From contig NZ_PXZM01000023.1 in the NCBI RefSeq assembly GCF_003013395.1, forward strand, positions 248,001 through 312,000: a stretch of DNA of 64,000 nucleotides, written 5' to 3'. Positions 44,001 to 52,468 of the stretch are shown here, piece by piece. Made by a program: the position numbers and the translations under genes. The notes under the pieces are model-generated. The model was not told the origin of the DNA, ran no database searches, and saw nothing but the letters and a program-made list of their open reading frames with translations. The stretch comes from Brevibacillus fortis. GTDB lineage: Bacteria > Bacillota > Bacilli > Brevibacillales > Brevibacillaceae. How positions within the stretch are numbered: the stretch's first letter is position 1; every line of letters starts with the position of its first letter.

Positions 44001-45034
44001 AAATAAACGAAGGCTTCCAAAAAGCAGAGCAGGAGCTCAATCAGAAGATAACGGAATTCAAAGCACAATTAGAGAGCTCAGTTAGCGGGGAAAATAATAA
44101 AAACGTAATCGTCACTGCGAATCCTGGGTGGATTTCAGATGCTAAGAGTATGGCAGTATATACACCGCCGCAGCTTGATCTGAAGCTGACAGGCCCTGGG
44201 GCACCGATGCAATGGCAGGTAAGCAGTGCATCTACAGGCACAGAGGTCGTGTACACGGGAACCACTGTCCCAACGCAGACGACTTGGCGCCAAGTACTGC
44301 AATCGCAAAAGTACAAAGCGGAAATCAACGGCTTTGTCATCGTGATGGATTATCAAGTCGATTTTGAACTGTCCTACGAGAGCTGTGCTATGAACGACGA
44401 AGATGAAGAGGTGTGCGAACCACAGAACATATCCAAAACGATGGCAGGACGCTATACCATTACGGTAAAAGGGGGAGAGCGCCCCTTTGAAGTATTTGAG
44501 CCAAATGCAACAGGCGCGATTCGCCATACAGACGAGTGGGCGGCGTATCATGCCAGAGATCGGTATCCAAACAGCCAGCCCAACGATTATTACGCGGGGG
44601 AACGCATCTTGACACAAGTAGAGCTACAGGAACGACACCGCCATCCCGTGAGCAATCAGTTTCCCGTAATGACATCTGCGCGGGCGTGGATTTCAGAAAC
44701 TGGTTTACGCCAAACGCCGTTACAGTCGTTGTTAGCCTTGCAACTAGCAACTCCCCAGTTCTGGAGAGGACCTTCCTATTCCGCTTCGAAGCTAGGAACT
44801 CGTGAAGTGGGCGTAGATACGCCTTTGATGGGGGATAAACAGCATGGTTTCCAAAAGGATGCGAGCTACGCAGTCTATTACTCTGTTTCCTTTCGTTTTG
44901 ACGTGAACAAAGGCTTTCCATATCAAAATAAAGCTTCCGGGCAAGGGCACGAGCTAAAAGATTATCATTTACCCTTCCGTATCATTGCGAATGCTTGGGA
45001 ACGACAAGGAATCCGCAACCATACGACTCAGTAA
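41045..45034 (+). CDS. Very large secreted multi-domain surface protein
   Basis: A 1329-residue exported protein of no family I can name. Signal peptide (VLSFCLLIGLIGMHPLTTEA) and then a series of beta-sandwich (Ig/CARDB-like) domains separated by Pro-rich hinges, e.g. TPPEKPDPEKPDPGP (about 320-335) and PDPPGGGGDFDGGE (about 937-950). One segment (about 835-925: LIVKSSFQIDPKSPQAAGTDAKITFNVKN) is CARDB-like. Single conserved-looking Cys residues recur (ACSIGS, SCPIVT, SCTIAD, KCWDIL), hinting at repeated disulfide-bonded modules. A helical stretch with Gln/Glu (FQKAEQELNQKITEFKAQLE) precedes the C-terminal domain. Start ATG has TTGAGGGTAC nearby; the site is modest. Confidence 0.75.
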   Translation: MNNKMYKHRKAFFSVLSFCLLIGLIGMHPLTTEAAPNLHGIKIASIDSYKRLAPKNGFDTVYIQTIPGRLGASIAQIEVDRSIDGQKVLLFSDVDENADKGWYFVDKSEAYYWINRFGGNPNFILGGSANVYSKEVANLTNHSSPPYQSYNLAELAATSGGAGYTKGDNLVPDGIGGYKSVGHVRTTPQPTGSITTDKTKYNLNETVEIHANATDFSYYDRGIFVWSLNVINKTTGRGYKSILSNQKFNDPSTAIPKVSETSSPPGYKWTYTNTAYKPTEPGVYEVSLTVTDLHQRSRQGSSSISVSTPYTAQFTVGDVTPPEKPDPEKPDPGPACSIGSTKTKLNIQVVGDKDIKDHNAVASGGSDIPVEKNAEITLYANKPGKYTMNGYDLKPGADGNRKVATGSVGSSGRVKVVYISDDGTECWEKYLRVESPDGEDSCPIVTLSASAVRNGETIEIMPFDTLTFRAKYKTKSGDSSEALLKWDVSLPNGKIYTLPVQENDNGRWGPYPSSSLKLPYENVHNPYHFQFERGKTYKLKLNFDGTKWRERPECNWEITIVVKDASCTIADQKKVAFLVHSEPPLPFSPEGEGMNGSASSGFTLKDPIYIKYFTETGDQYDTNLSFSSKVSGTWYWKSSRGKTALTDKLAAGEQFRLMLPASVDVGDEIVLLFESETGCTGEVRFTIESDQKCWDILASVEIDRNNQKWSKDIQRGETIEIAADEIPDKHRFRMFLSDDSHFSMRWFDPATGSWERKRNGKSLDSSNNSTNSHWVYFPRDENDLLLEGLYKVQFYSTQSDGCDGHFFVQIGKGDPKPDGENLLIVKSSFQIDPKSPQAAGTDAKITFNVKNAGKFMHDTKLAVRWASSEKETSLDVNEFKPGEVRKITVPTKYPQKSEDFIAHINPAKSMPENETIWTDNRATWPVKIVGGEVPDPPGGGGDFDGGEIGLEIYDSDRRQLQKLPLHVDGVWEREPATIRVVIDQTKINEGFQKAEQELNQKITEFKAQLESSVSGENNKNVIVTANPGWISDAKSMAVYTPPQLDLKLTGPGAPMQWQVSSASTGTEVVYTGTTVPTQTTWRQVLQSQKYKAEINGFVIVMDYQVDFELSYESCAMNDEDEEVCEPQNISKTMAGRYTITVKGGERPFEVFEPNATGAIRHTDEWAAYHARDRYPNSQPNDYYAGERILTQVELQERHRHPVSNQFPVMTSARAWISETGLRQTPLQSLLALQLATPQFWRGPSYSASKLGTREVGVDTPLMGDKQHGFQKDASYAVYYSVSFRFDVNKGFPYQNKASGQGHELKDYHLPFRIIANAWERQGIRNHTTQ

Positions 45035-45100
45035 ATATATTTGCACCCCCTCTCTGTCTTTTTCTACTGTAAAGAAAGAAAAAGGATGAGGGGGATTTTT

Positions 45101-47881
45101 GTGGGAATAATCACGCGGCGCTTGCTATGTGCACTTCTCCTATTCGCATTATGCTTGGGAAATACAGTGGAACAGGGCTGGGCAAAAGAACGGGAGATAT
45201 TCATAGAGGAGGCGTGGGCCTGGATCGAAGAGGGAGAGGTGCGCTTTCAGGCACAATTATCGGGTACTCCAGATAAAGTCGAGCTGTCTGTCAATCAGGA
45301 CAGCGACAGCAAAACCCGTTCTTTTCACGAGGAGTCCCAGATATCCCTCGCAGTGATGCCGATGGATGATAGTCCTATCCAGATAACTATGTTCATAGAT
45401 GATTCAGAGGAGCCGTTAAGTAGCTGGGAGCTTACGTTGCCTGAACAGATAGAGCTGACTGAAGAGAAAATAAAAATCAAAAAGGCAGCTTGGGACGAAA
45501 TGGCTGCCGATCAGGAAGAACTATTAGAGTTGATCGAAATAGAGATCGAAGACCAAAACGAAGCTCCGCCAGAAGAGACAGAACAAGAACAGGATACCAA
45601 CGATGAAGAGCTTTCGCGGTTGGCAGAGGAATTTTATGCGCATTTTGCAGGCGAGAATAAGCCAGAAGAAGCGGAACTGCGCAGTAGAGAAGCTCGCTTT
45701 GAGGTAGAACCGAATGATACGTTGGGCAGCAAATCGGACTGGCTATTTGATGGAAAGGATAGCCATGGAAAGATTAGCAGTAAAGATGATGTTGATTTTT
45801 GGAAAATCAGAGGAACAACAAATGGGCAGATGAGTATATCCCTTAGAGATATTCGGGCAAACGAGGACTACGATTTGTATGTGTATGATGAGGAGGAGCG
45901 GGAACTTGCTCGTTCTGATCAGCCTGGAAATGAGCCTGAGTTAATCGAAGGACTCGCACTGGAAAAAGACAAATGGTACTACATCAAGGTCGTTGGAAAG
46001 CAGGGCTCGTTTTCGAAAGATTACTACTACCGTTTGCGAGCCGATTTTCATGCGGATCAAGGAGGGGGCAAGGCAGATGGATACGAGCCGAATAACACAA
46101 TGGAAGAGGCCTACGAGCTTGATGCGTATAACCGAAATATCGTAGGAAATCTTCATTCAAAGACGGATGTGGATTTTTACAGCTTATCCTTTAAGCTCTC
46201 CTCTACTGTAGAGGTCTCTCTAAAGGATATCCCTACTGGAATGGATATGGACGTATTTCTGCTAGACGAGGCAGGAAAAGTAGTCGCTAGATCCGAGAAA
46301 GCGAAGAACTCAGATGAACATATTATCTTCAATGCCTATCCTGGAACTTACAAAGTCAAGGTTATGGCCAGTAAACGCTCGGGATTTACCGCGAACTCGT
46401 ACAGTCTTTATATAGGTGACAGAACGATCCCGGTCATCTTAATCCCGGGAGTGGGTGGATCGCGACTCGAAGTGGAGGAGAATGGAAAGAGATCGGAAAT
46501 CTGGTTGGGACTTGGCGATAGTCTCATTGGAATTAATGATCCCAAACACCGCAGGCTACTCTCCTTGGAGCCGATCAAGCCAAATAGTGTAGAAGTACAG
46601 CCAGTCGTCCGTGATGCGACGATTCACCCCGAAAAAGACGATTTTTACGCGATCGAATATCTGTCCTATGCGCCGTTTTTAAAAGAACTTACCGAACAGT
46701 ATTACAGCATGGTAAAGGAACTGGAGAAAGCGGGATACAAAAAGCATCGCAGCTTATTTGCACTGCCGTACGATTGGCGATACAGCAGCACCAAAAATGC
46801 CCAACTTCTAAAAGAAGAAATCGATGCTGCCCTGAAGGCAAGCGGAGCAAATCAAGTGCATTTAGTGGCACATAGCATGGGTGGGCTCCTGGTAAAAGAA
46901 ACACTCTTATCTAATGTCTCCTACCAGCGCAAAGTGAATCGTGTCGTGTATATGGGCACACCCTTCCTTGGCTCTCCACGGGCCTATCAGGCTCTTAAAC
47001 ACGGATACAATTTTTCGATCCCTTGGCTGGATGAGGAAACAGGGAAAGTGATTTCTTCTTATGCACCTGCCGTTTACGAGCTGTTACCCTCCAAAAAATA
47101 CTTTGAAACGGTTGGCTTCCTGAAAAAGAGTAACATCCAGTACTACACCTACGATGAATTTTTAAAGGACAAAAATATTCGCCTCGACTACGCGCCGCTC
47201 GTCAGACATGGCGGCAAGATGCATGAAAAGTGGGATAACAAAACGATCAATGTTCCACAGTATTCCATCGTAGGTACAGGTCAGGTAACACTACTCGGTT
47301 ACTTTTATGATTCGTTTTATAACGAATGGTCCCCGATTCTCGATCCTGGCGTTGGGGACGGTACCGTTCCGTATATGAGTGCCAATTACGCCCAAAAGGA
47401 TATGAAAAAACGCTACTACGTGAAAGGCGAACACGCCAAGCTGCCGACCATACCAGAAGTCATCGAACAAGTAACGCGGCTACTACAGGGAGATGAGGAA
47501 TCACAACCAGGATTGCGCAATGCCCCGGATCAAAATGCTGACTACCTGTACTACATCATTGCACAAGATGACAAAAGCTTTCCTGAAGTGGCGATACAAA
47601 AATCGGGCCAGAACTTTACGCTCGATGCCAATAAAAAAGAAGTACGGGAAGACCTGTCTATTGAATATCACGATCGCATCGTTGTCATCCATGTGCGAGA
47701 TGGTGAAGACCTGCAATTCCAGCCGCCTGTAGCTGTAGAGGGAGAGGAGCCAGCGCGCTATCTGATCAAACGTTTCTCTTCAGATGATTCGGAGCGTTAC
47801 AAAGAAACAGGCAGACGCTACGTGCTCGATGAGCATGGACTGGCAGAGGTAGAAGAATCTACGGATTCCCATGATGAGTAG
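45101..47881 (+). CDS. Secreted LCAT-type lipase/acyltransferase with two PPC domains
   Basis: A 926-residue exported alpha/beta hydrolase. After a signal peptide (RRLLCALLLFALCLGNTVEQGWA) comes an acidic region (about 25-200), two pre-peptidase C-terminal (PPC) domains (about 203-315 starting VEPNDTLGSK, and about 325-445 starting YEPNNTMEEA), then a lecithin:cholesterol acyltransferase-like domain: IPVILIPGVGGSRLE, nucleophile Ser592 in LVAHSMGGLL, and GVGDGTVPYMSA with downstream His in GEHAKLP. GTG 45101 is preferred because AGGGGG lies 6 bases upstream; ATG 45086 is the alternative. It follows the large surface gene after 66 bases. Confidence 0.82.
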   Translation: MGIITRRLLCALLLFALCLGNTVEQGWAKEREIFIEEAWAWIEEGEVRFQAQLSGTPDKVELSVNQDSDSKTRSFHEESQISLAVMPMDDSPIQITMFIDDSEEPLSSWELTLPEQIELTEEKIKIKKAAWDEMAADQEELLELIEIEIEDQNEAPPEETEQEQDTNDEELSRLAEEFYAHFAGENKPEEAELRSREARFEVEPNDTLGSKSDWLFDGKDSHGKISSKDDVDFWKIRGTTNGQMSISLRDIRANEDYDLYVYDEEERELARSDQPGNEPELIEGLALEKDKWYYIKVVGKQGSFSKDYYYRLRADFHADQGGGKADGYEPNNTMEEAYELDAYNRNIVGNLHSKTDVDFYSLSFKLSSTVEVSLKDIPTGMDMDVFLLDEAGKVVARSEKAKNSDEHIIFNAYPGTYKVKVMASKRSGFTANSYSLYIGDRTIPVILIPGVGGSRLEVEENGKRSEIWLGLGDSLIGINDPKHRRLLSLEPIKPNSVEVQPVVRDATIHPEKDDFYAIEYLSYAPFLKELTEQYYSMVKELEKAGYKKHRSLFALPYDWRYSSTKNAQLLKEEIDAALKASGANQVHLVAHSMGGLLVKETLLSNVSYQRKVNRVVYMGTPFLGSPRAYQALKHGYNFSIPWLDEETGKVISSYAPAVYELLPSKKYFETVGFLKKSNIQYYTYDEFLKDKNIRLDYAPLVRHGGKMHEKWDNKTINVPQYSIVGTGQVTLLGYFYDSFYNEWSPILDPGVGDGTVPYMSANYAQKDMKKRYYVKGEHAKLPTIPEVIEQVTRLLQGDEESQPGLRNAPDQNADYLYYIIAQDDKSFPEVAIQKSGQNFTLDANKKEVREDLSIEYHDRIVVIHVRDGEDLQFQPPVAVEGEEPARYLIKRFSSDDSERYKETGRRYVLDEHGLAEVEESTDSHDE

Positions 47882-47907
47882 CCATCAAAAGCAAAGGGAG
47901 TAAGACA

Positions 47908-48240
47908 ATGGATGATAATTGGTTTGTCTGGTTCATACTCGGTCCTTTCGTATTCTCATTGATGTTTGCGGGACCTTTGATCGGTTTGCTCATCGCCGCT
48001 TTCATTCGCTTCACGCTAGGCTTTCGAGGCTGGTTGATCTTTCTGAGTGTCCTTTTTATCAGCTTCGTGTACTACCTGTTTATCGTTCCCTCTGACACGA
48101 TGCTAGGTGAACTGTTAGTCATGAAAGCAGCCATGGCGGTCAACACAGCAGTCGTAACGATCCTGATCATATGGGGAGTCGAAAAAGCCATCCGATTTGT
48201 AAACAAAAAACAAAACACCCAAAAGCCCATGGATAAATAA
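47908..48240 (+). CDS. Small membrane protein
   Basis: A 110-residue protein with three to four hydrophobic segments (WFVWFILGPFVFSLMFAGPLIGLLIAAFI, landmarks FILGPFVFSLMFAGP and LIGLLIAAF; GWLIFLSVLFISFVYYLF; AVVTILIIWGV) and a basic C-terminal tail. Not recognised. It follows the lipase gene after 26 bases with AAAGGGAG upstream, so it likely belongs to the surface operon. Confidence 0.7.
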   Translation: MDDNWFVWFILGPFVFSLMFAGPLIGLLIAAFIRFTLGFRGWLIFLSVLFISFVYYLFIVPSDTMLGELLVMKAAMAVNTAVVTILIIWGVEKAIRFVNKKQNTQKPMDK

Positions 48241-48321
48241 CTGGGCACATAGGAAAATTGCGTCCCTGCACGTATTTCGAGTAGAATAAAAGGAAGGAGA
48301 ATGATTCTGGAGGTTATTCAA

Positions 48322-48819
48322 ATGGATATTTTTGATAATAAAAAAGGCGGCTTTACCATCATGAGTGGAAAAACCGATGTACACGGTGGCTTTGGTCAAG
48401 GTGTACTCGACCTGAATGCTGTGTCCTCAGTCATTATCGATGGGGACGAAGCGTACATTGACATGGGTGCTTTGCATGCCAAAAGTGCAGTTGAAAAGGG
48501 CATCAAATGGACGATGAATAAAGAAGAAGTACCAAATGGAAAGCCTTATTGGCTCGTTTGGGTAACAGTCGATCGCAATGAAGCTGGTCCTTACTATGCA
48601 GGGGCAACTGCGTGCTACATGGAAATCGATCGGGAAGCTCGTCGGGGATACAAAATTTTGGCAGATCACGTGAATCGCATGGATTACTCTATGAAGAGAC
48701 GTATTATGCTTTCTGATTTGTCCGAGAAGGAAAAAGCCGCTCTGAAAAAGCTTTTGATTGATAATAACGCGGACATGTTTGAGAACTCCACTGAGGAATT
48801 AAAGCAAAATTTGTCCTAA
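48322..48819 (+). CDS. ywhD: YwhD-family protein
   Basis: A 165-residue cytoplasmic protein like B. subtilis YwhD; function unknown. Landmarks: MDIFDNKKGGFTIMSGKTDV, KWTMNKEEVPNGKPYWLVWV and YAGATACYMEIDREARRGYK. ATG 48322 follows TGGAGG at 8 bases. In B. subtilis ywhD sits beside pbpG (ywhE), speE and speB; the same order is kept here with one small gene inserted. Confidence 0.88.
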   Translation: MDIFDNKKGGFTIMSGKTDVHGGFGQGVLDLNAVSSVIIDGDEAYIDMGALHAKSAVEKGIKWTMNKEEVPNGKPYWLVWVTVDRNEAGPYYAGATACYMEIDREARRGYKILADHVNRMDYSMKRRIMLSDLSEKEKAALKKLLIDNNADMFENSTEELKQNLS

Positions 48820-48840
48820 AGTTGGAAATCGTGAACGGTC

Positions 48841-48871
48841 TGTGAACAAATCGTGAAATCAATTGTTCACA
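48841..48871. repeat. Inverted repeat TGTGAACAA...TTGTTCACA
   Basis: Perfect 9-bp arms with a 13-base loop just after ywhD. No T-run; more likely a protein-binding dyad than a terminator. Confidence 0.4.
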
Positions 48872-48904
48872 CAATTGAAGTCAGGTAAACTTATTTCCAT
48901 ATCT

Positions 48905-48918
48905 GTGTACATGTACAC
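48905..48918. promoter_or_regulatory. Perfect 14-bp palindrome GTGTACATGTACAC
   Basis: Operator-like palindrome in the region before the small gene at 49058. Confidence 0.4.
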
Positions 48919-48927
48919 TAGGTCAAC

Positions 48928-48962
48928 AAACAGGGAGAGAGCCGTCACTCTTTCCCTGTTTG
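48928..48962 (+). terminator. Probable terminator after ywhD
   Basis: AACAGGGAGAGAG / CTCTTTCCCTGTT hairpin; the following T-stretch is interrupted. Confidence 0.6.
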
Positions 48963-49057
48963 TGTATATATTTTCTTTTATTGATCATAGTTTTTGGGAT
49001 ATCGCGGAACACTAATGAGGATTGAACCAAACTGTTTGACGGAAGGGGCGGTACCCA

Positions 49058-49315
49058 TTGGGAGAAGATCTCCGTGGTAATGAACAATCGCATGATCATT
49101 TTGTGAAGCACGGTGGCGTCCATTTCCGCACACACGTGACTCCGACCGAGATAAACAACTTTGTACGCAAGCTCCCTGCTGGAAAAAGGGACAGCTTGTT
49201 TGAAGTATTGGAACAGCTTGATAATGCCGGTCTGATTACGATCGTCAACGACCATGTTTTTGCCGATGGAGATGGAGTCGTGGGCGGCGGGGACAATCAG
49301 AGCACGCAAGGTTAA
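49058..49315 (+). CDS. Small hypothetical protein (85 aa)
   Basis: An 85-residue, His-rich acidic protein (HDHFVKHGGVHFRTHVTPTEINNFVRKLPAGKRDSLFEVLEQLDNAGL; landmarks HFRTHVTPTEINNF and LFEVLEQLDNAGLI). TTG start 49058 has GGAAGGGGCGG about 8 bases upstream. The predicted helix pair and Gly/Asp tail (GDGVVGGGDNQ) give no family. It ends at a bidirectional terminator shared with pbpG. Confidence 0.6.
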   Translation: MGEDLRGNEQSHDHFVKHGGVHFRTHVTPTEINNFVRKLPAGKRDSLFEVLEQLDNAGLITIVNDHVFADGDGVVGGGDNQSTQG

Positions 49316-49325
49316 TAGGTATACG

Positions 49326-49366
49326 AAAAAGGACGTACTCTCGCTTAGGAGAAACGTCCTTTTTTC
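49326..49366. terminator. Bidirectional terminator small gene / pbpG
   Basis: AAAAGGACGT...ACGTCCTTTTTT with an inner CTC/GAG pair, between converging genes. Confidence 0.92.
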
Positions 49367-49367
49367 T

Positions 49368-51419
49368 TTACTGATTGGGTTTCCACCAACTGCCCATGCG
49401 CTGCCAGAAGGTTGAAGAATCTGGCGGCTTCAAAGGTGTCGGTGTCTCATTCGTCGGGATGTGATCCGTGCAGTAATCTTGTGGCTCTGTGCCACTGGCG
49501 AAATAAAAGAGCTGTGGATTCGGACAATGCTCAGTCGCCAATTTTCCAGAAGCGGGATCAATATAGACAGAAACAACACCAGCTGGCATGTCAAAGAGTG
49601 CTGGAGGCTGACCTTTGAGCGCACTTTCCATGAACTGGGCCCAGATTTTTTTGGACAGATAGCCTTCCTTTACATCATCGACCTTTTGATTTTTGTCGTA
49701 ACCTACCCATACGGTCGAAACCAGCTGCGGAGTGAATCCACTCAGCCAAGCGTCATAGTCCGTTGATCCTGTTTTCCCTGCTACAGGTCTGTTCATTTCA
49801 CCTGCAACGCGATATCCCGTGCCGCCTTGTTCGAATACGCTTTGCATCATATTCACGAGAAGAGCAGACGCGACAGGATCAGCTACCTGTGTTTTCTCTG
49901 GTTTTTCTTCGGCTAAAATATTGCCCTCGCTGTCCTCGATAGAGGTAATGGCAATGGGCTTCACTGCTTGTCCCTTGTTCACGATTGTTGCATAAGCTGC
50001 GTTTAACTCGAGGGGAGAAACAGGTGAAGTTCCCAGTGCCAGAGAGGGAACTGCTTGCATCGAGCTGGAAATACCTAATTGCTTTGCCTGATCAACCACT
50101 TTTTGCGGCCCGAGAAAATCAATGGTCTTGACGGCATAAATGTTGTCGGAGGTTTTGATCGCTTCGCGCATGTTGATCATGGCGTTTGGATATTTTCCAC
50201 CAAAATTGCCGGGAATGTACTGCTTATTGTTATCGTACGTAAAAACAGTCGGTTCGCTTTTCATCAAAGTGAGTGGTATATAGCCGTTTTGCAAGGCGGA
50301 CAAATACATGATCGGCTTGAAAGAGGAACCGGGCTGCCGCTTGCCAAGCACGCGGTTGAACTGGCTCACCTTGTAGTCGCGTCCTCCTACCATCGCTTTA
50401 ATATAGCCGGTAGCAGGGTCCATGGCGACGAGGGCTACCTGCAAATTCGGATTCTTCTTCGGCAAGACGGAGGCAACAATATCCTCGGCCTTTTTTTGTA
50501 TGACTGGATCAAGAGTCGTGTGGATTTTCAGACCGCCATGAATAAATTTTTCTTCTTCAATCCCATATTTGTTTTTTACCAAATTGGCGATGTAATCGCG
50601 GAAATACGGAGCTGGCTCGGTTACATTCTCGTTTGTTCGCTGTTTCAGCTTGATTGGTTCCGCGTAGGCTTGCTCTACTTCCTTCGATGATAGTAGGTTG
50701 TCGCGCTCCATGGCATTCAAAATGAGCTTTTGTCTGGCTTTGGCGCGTTCCACATCGACAAATGGTGAATAATAAGTAGGACCCTTAGGGATGCCTGCAA
50801 GCATGGCGCTTTCTGCAACGGTCAAATCTTTGGCGTCCTTGCCGAAATAGGTTTGGGCAGCAGCTTGTATGCCATAGGCTGAATGACCGTAATAAATCTG
50901 ATTGACGTACATCTCTAATATTTCATCCTTGCTGTAATTCAGTTCAAGCTGAATCGCAAGCAAGGCTTCTTTGATTTTTCGCTCCCACGTCTTGTCCAAA
51001 CTGAGGTACAGATTTCTTGCCAATTGTTGGGTAATGGTGCTAGCACCCTGACGCATGTCCATGTTAATGACATCGACATAAGCGGCCATGGCCAATCGCT
51101 TCCAATCGAAGCCGAAATGCTCGCGGAACGAACGATCCTCGATCGCGATGGTCGCATCAAGCAATGCTGGTGAAATCTCTGCAAGTGGCACAGAAATCCG
51201 GTTCTCGCCACGGTGCATCGTATCCAAAACCTCTCCATTGGAAGCGTAGATCGTCGTGGTTTGCTTCACGAACGTTTCCGGGAGTGGTTGTGAGCGTAAG
51301 TACAAAATGAGTAGCAAGATAGCAAAAGAGAAACATAATAGGCTGAGAATGACAAATTTTACGAATTTCTTAGCCCAACGTAAATAGCGCAGCAATGGGG
51401 CTTCGCGAATGACTTCCAT
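49368..51419 (-). CDS. pbpG: Class A penicillin-binding protein (PbpG/PBP2d-like)
   Basis: A 683-residue bifunctional peptidoglycan synthase. Cytoplasmic tail, one membrane helix (about 22-42), glycosyltransferase family 51 domain with catalytic Glu94 in IAIEDRSFREHFGFD and RQGASTITQQLARN, then a transpeptidase domain with SxxK at Ser365 (PGSSFKP), SDN at 424-426 and KTG at 549-551. In B. subtilis PbpG acts in spore wall synthesis, and the neighbours ywhD and speE match. ATG 51419 follows AAGGAGGAGAGG; the frame extends 54 codons further without a site. Confidence 0.93.
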   Translation of the reverse strand: MEVIREAPLLRYLRWAKKFVKFVILSLLCFSFAILLLILYLRSQPLPETFVKQTTTIYASNGEVLDTMHRGENRISVPLAEISPALLDATIAIEDRSFREHFGFDWKRLAMAAYVDVINMDMRQGASTITQQLARNLYLSLDKTWERKIKEALLAIQLELNYSKDEILEMYVNQIYYGHSAYGIQAAAQTYFGKDAKDLTVAESAMLAGIPKGPTYYSPFVDVERAKARQKLILNAMERDNLLSSKEVEQAYAEPIKLKQRTNENVTEPAPYFRDYIANLVKNKYGIEEEKFIHGGLKIHTTLDPVIQKKAEDIVASVLPKKNPNLQVALVAMDPATGYIKAMVGGRDYKVSQFNRVLGKRQPGSSFKPIMYLSALQNGYIPLTLMKSEPTVFTYDNNKQYIPGNFGGKYPNAMINMREAIKTSDNIYAVKTIDFLGPQKVVDQAKQLGISSSMQAVPSLALGTSPVSPLELNAAYATIVNKGQAVKPIAITSIEDSEGNILAEEKPEKTQVADPVASALLVNMMQSVFEQGGTGYRVAGEMNRPVAGKTGSTDYDAWLSGFTPQLVSTVWVGYDKNQKVDDVKEGYLSKKIWAQFMESALKGQPPALFDMPAGVVSVYIDPASGKLATEHCPNPQLFYFASGTEPQDYCTDHIPTNETPTPLKPPDSSTFWQRMGSWWKPNQ

Positions 51420-51462
51420 GTGTGCCTCTCCTCCTTTCTGCGGTTGAATCAATAAAATAGGA

Positions 51463-51485
51463 CATACTACGTTACTAGTAGTATG
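51463..51485. repeat. Palindrome between pbpG and speE
   Basis: CATACTAC-GTTACTA-GTAGTATG, perfect 8-bp arms, 44 bases before the pbpG start. Possible operator for either divergent gene. Confidence 0.4.
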
Positions 51486-51609
51486 TGTCGCTTGCAAGCT
51501 GGTTAAACTTTCCTCGTCAGAAAAATATCTTGCAATTTGGAAGACAGCTACTATAATTTTCTTGTTATATTGTATTTTCATGCGGTTAATTGAAGGAGGT
51601 TACATAGCC

Positions 51610-52449
51610 ATGAACATGGAATTGTGGTACACCGAAAAACAGACGGAAAATCACGGGATAACAACGAAAATTACAGAAACCCTATACAGTGAGAAATCCG
51701 AGTTTCAACAAATCGACGTAATTAATACGAAGCAGTTTGGTCGCATGTTAGTGCTCGACGGCATGGTTATGACTACCGATGTCGATGAGTTTGTCTACCA
51801 TGAAATGATTTCTCATATCGCGTTGAATACGCATCCAAACCCGAAAAAGGTTCTGGTTGTAGGCGGCGGCGATGGCGGTGCTATTCGTGAAATCGTAAAG
51901 CACGCGTCTGTAGAAAAAGCAGTTCTGGCTGAAATCGACGGTGGCGTCATTGAATCTTGCAAAAAATATTTCCCTGAGATTGCGAGTGCATTGACAGGCA
52001 ATCCGCGTGTAGATGTACAAGTTATCGATGGTATTAAACATATCCATGACCACAAAGGTGAGTACGATGTGATCATGGTAGACTCTACAGAGCCAGTAGG
52101 ACCTGCTGTAGGTCTGTTCGAAAAAGGTTTCTACCAAGGCATTCACGATGCTTTGAAACCAGACGGTATCATGGTTGCTCAAACGGAATCTCCTTGGTTC
52201 AACCGTGAACTGATCAAGCGCGTGTTCAAAGACCTGAAATCGATTTTCCCGGTTACTCGTCTCTACACTTGCAGCATCCCTACTTATCCATCCGGACTGT
52301 GGAGCTTCACTATTGCTTCCAAGCAACATGATCCGTTGGAAGTAGATCCAGCGAAAATCAAAGATTTGGGCACCAAATACTACAATGCGGAAGTTCACCA
52401 GGCTGCTTTCAAACTGCCTAACTTTGTGGCTGAGCTGACCCGCGACTAG
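51610..52449 (+). CDS. speE: Spermidine synthase
   Basis: A 279-residue aminopropyltransferase making spermidine from putrescine and decarboxylated SAM. Landmarks: [47 protein letters not shown] (partial), [16 protein letters not shown] for the decarboxylated-SAM site and catalytic Asp in [14 protein letters not shown] 51610 follows AAGGAGG at 10 bases. It is followed after 19 bases by speB, giving the agmatine to putrescine to spermidine route. Confidence 0.96.
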   Translation: MNMELWYTEKQTENHGITTKITETLYSEKSEFQQIDVINTKQFGRMLVLDGMVMTTDVDEFVYHEMISHIALNTHPNPKKVLVVGGGDGGAIREIVKHASVEKAVLAEIDGGVIESCKKYFPEIASALTGNPRVDVQVIDGIKHIHDHKGEYDVIMVDSTEPVGPAVGLFEKGFYQGIHDALKPDGIMVAQTESPWFNRELIKRVFKDLKSIFPVTRLYTCSIPTYPSGLWSFTIASKQHDPLEVDPAKIKDLGTKYYNAEVHQAAFKLPNFVAELTRD

Positions 52450-52468
52450 TCGGAGGAGAACAACATCT

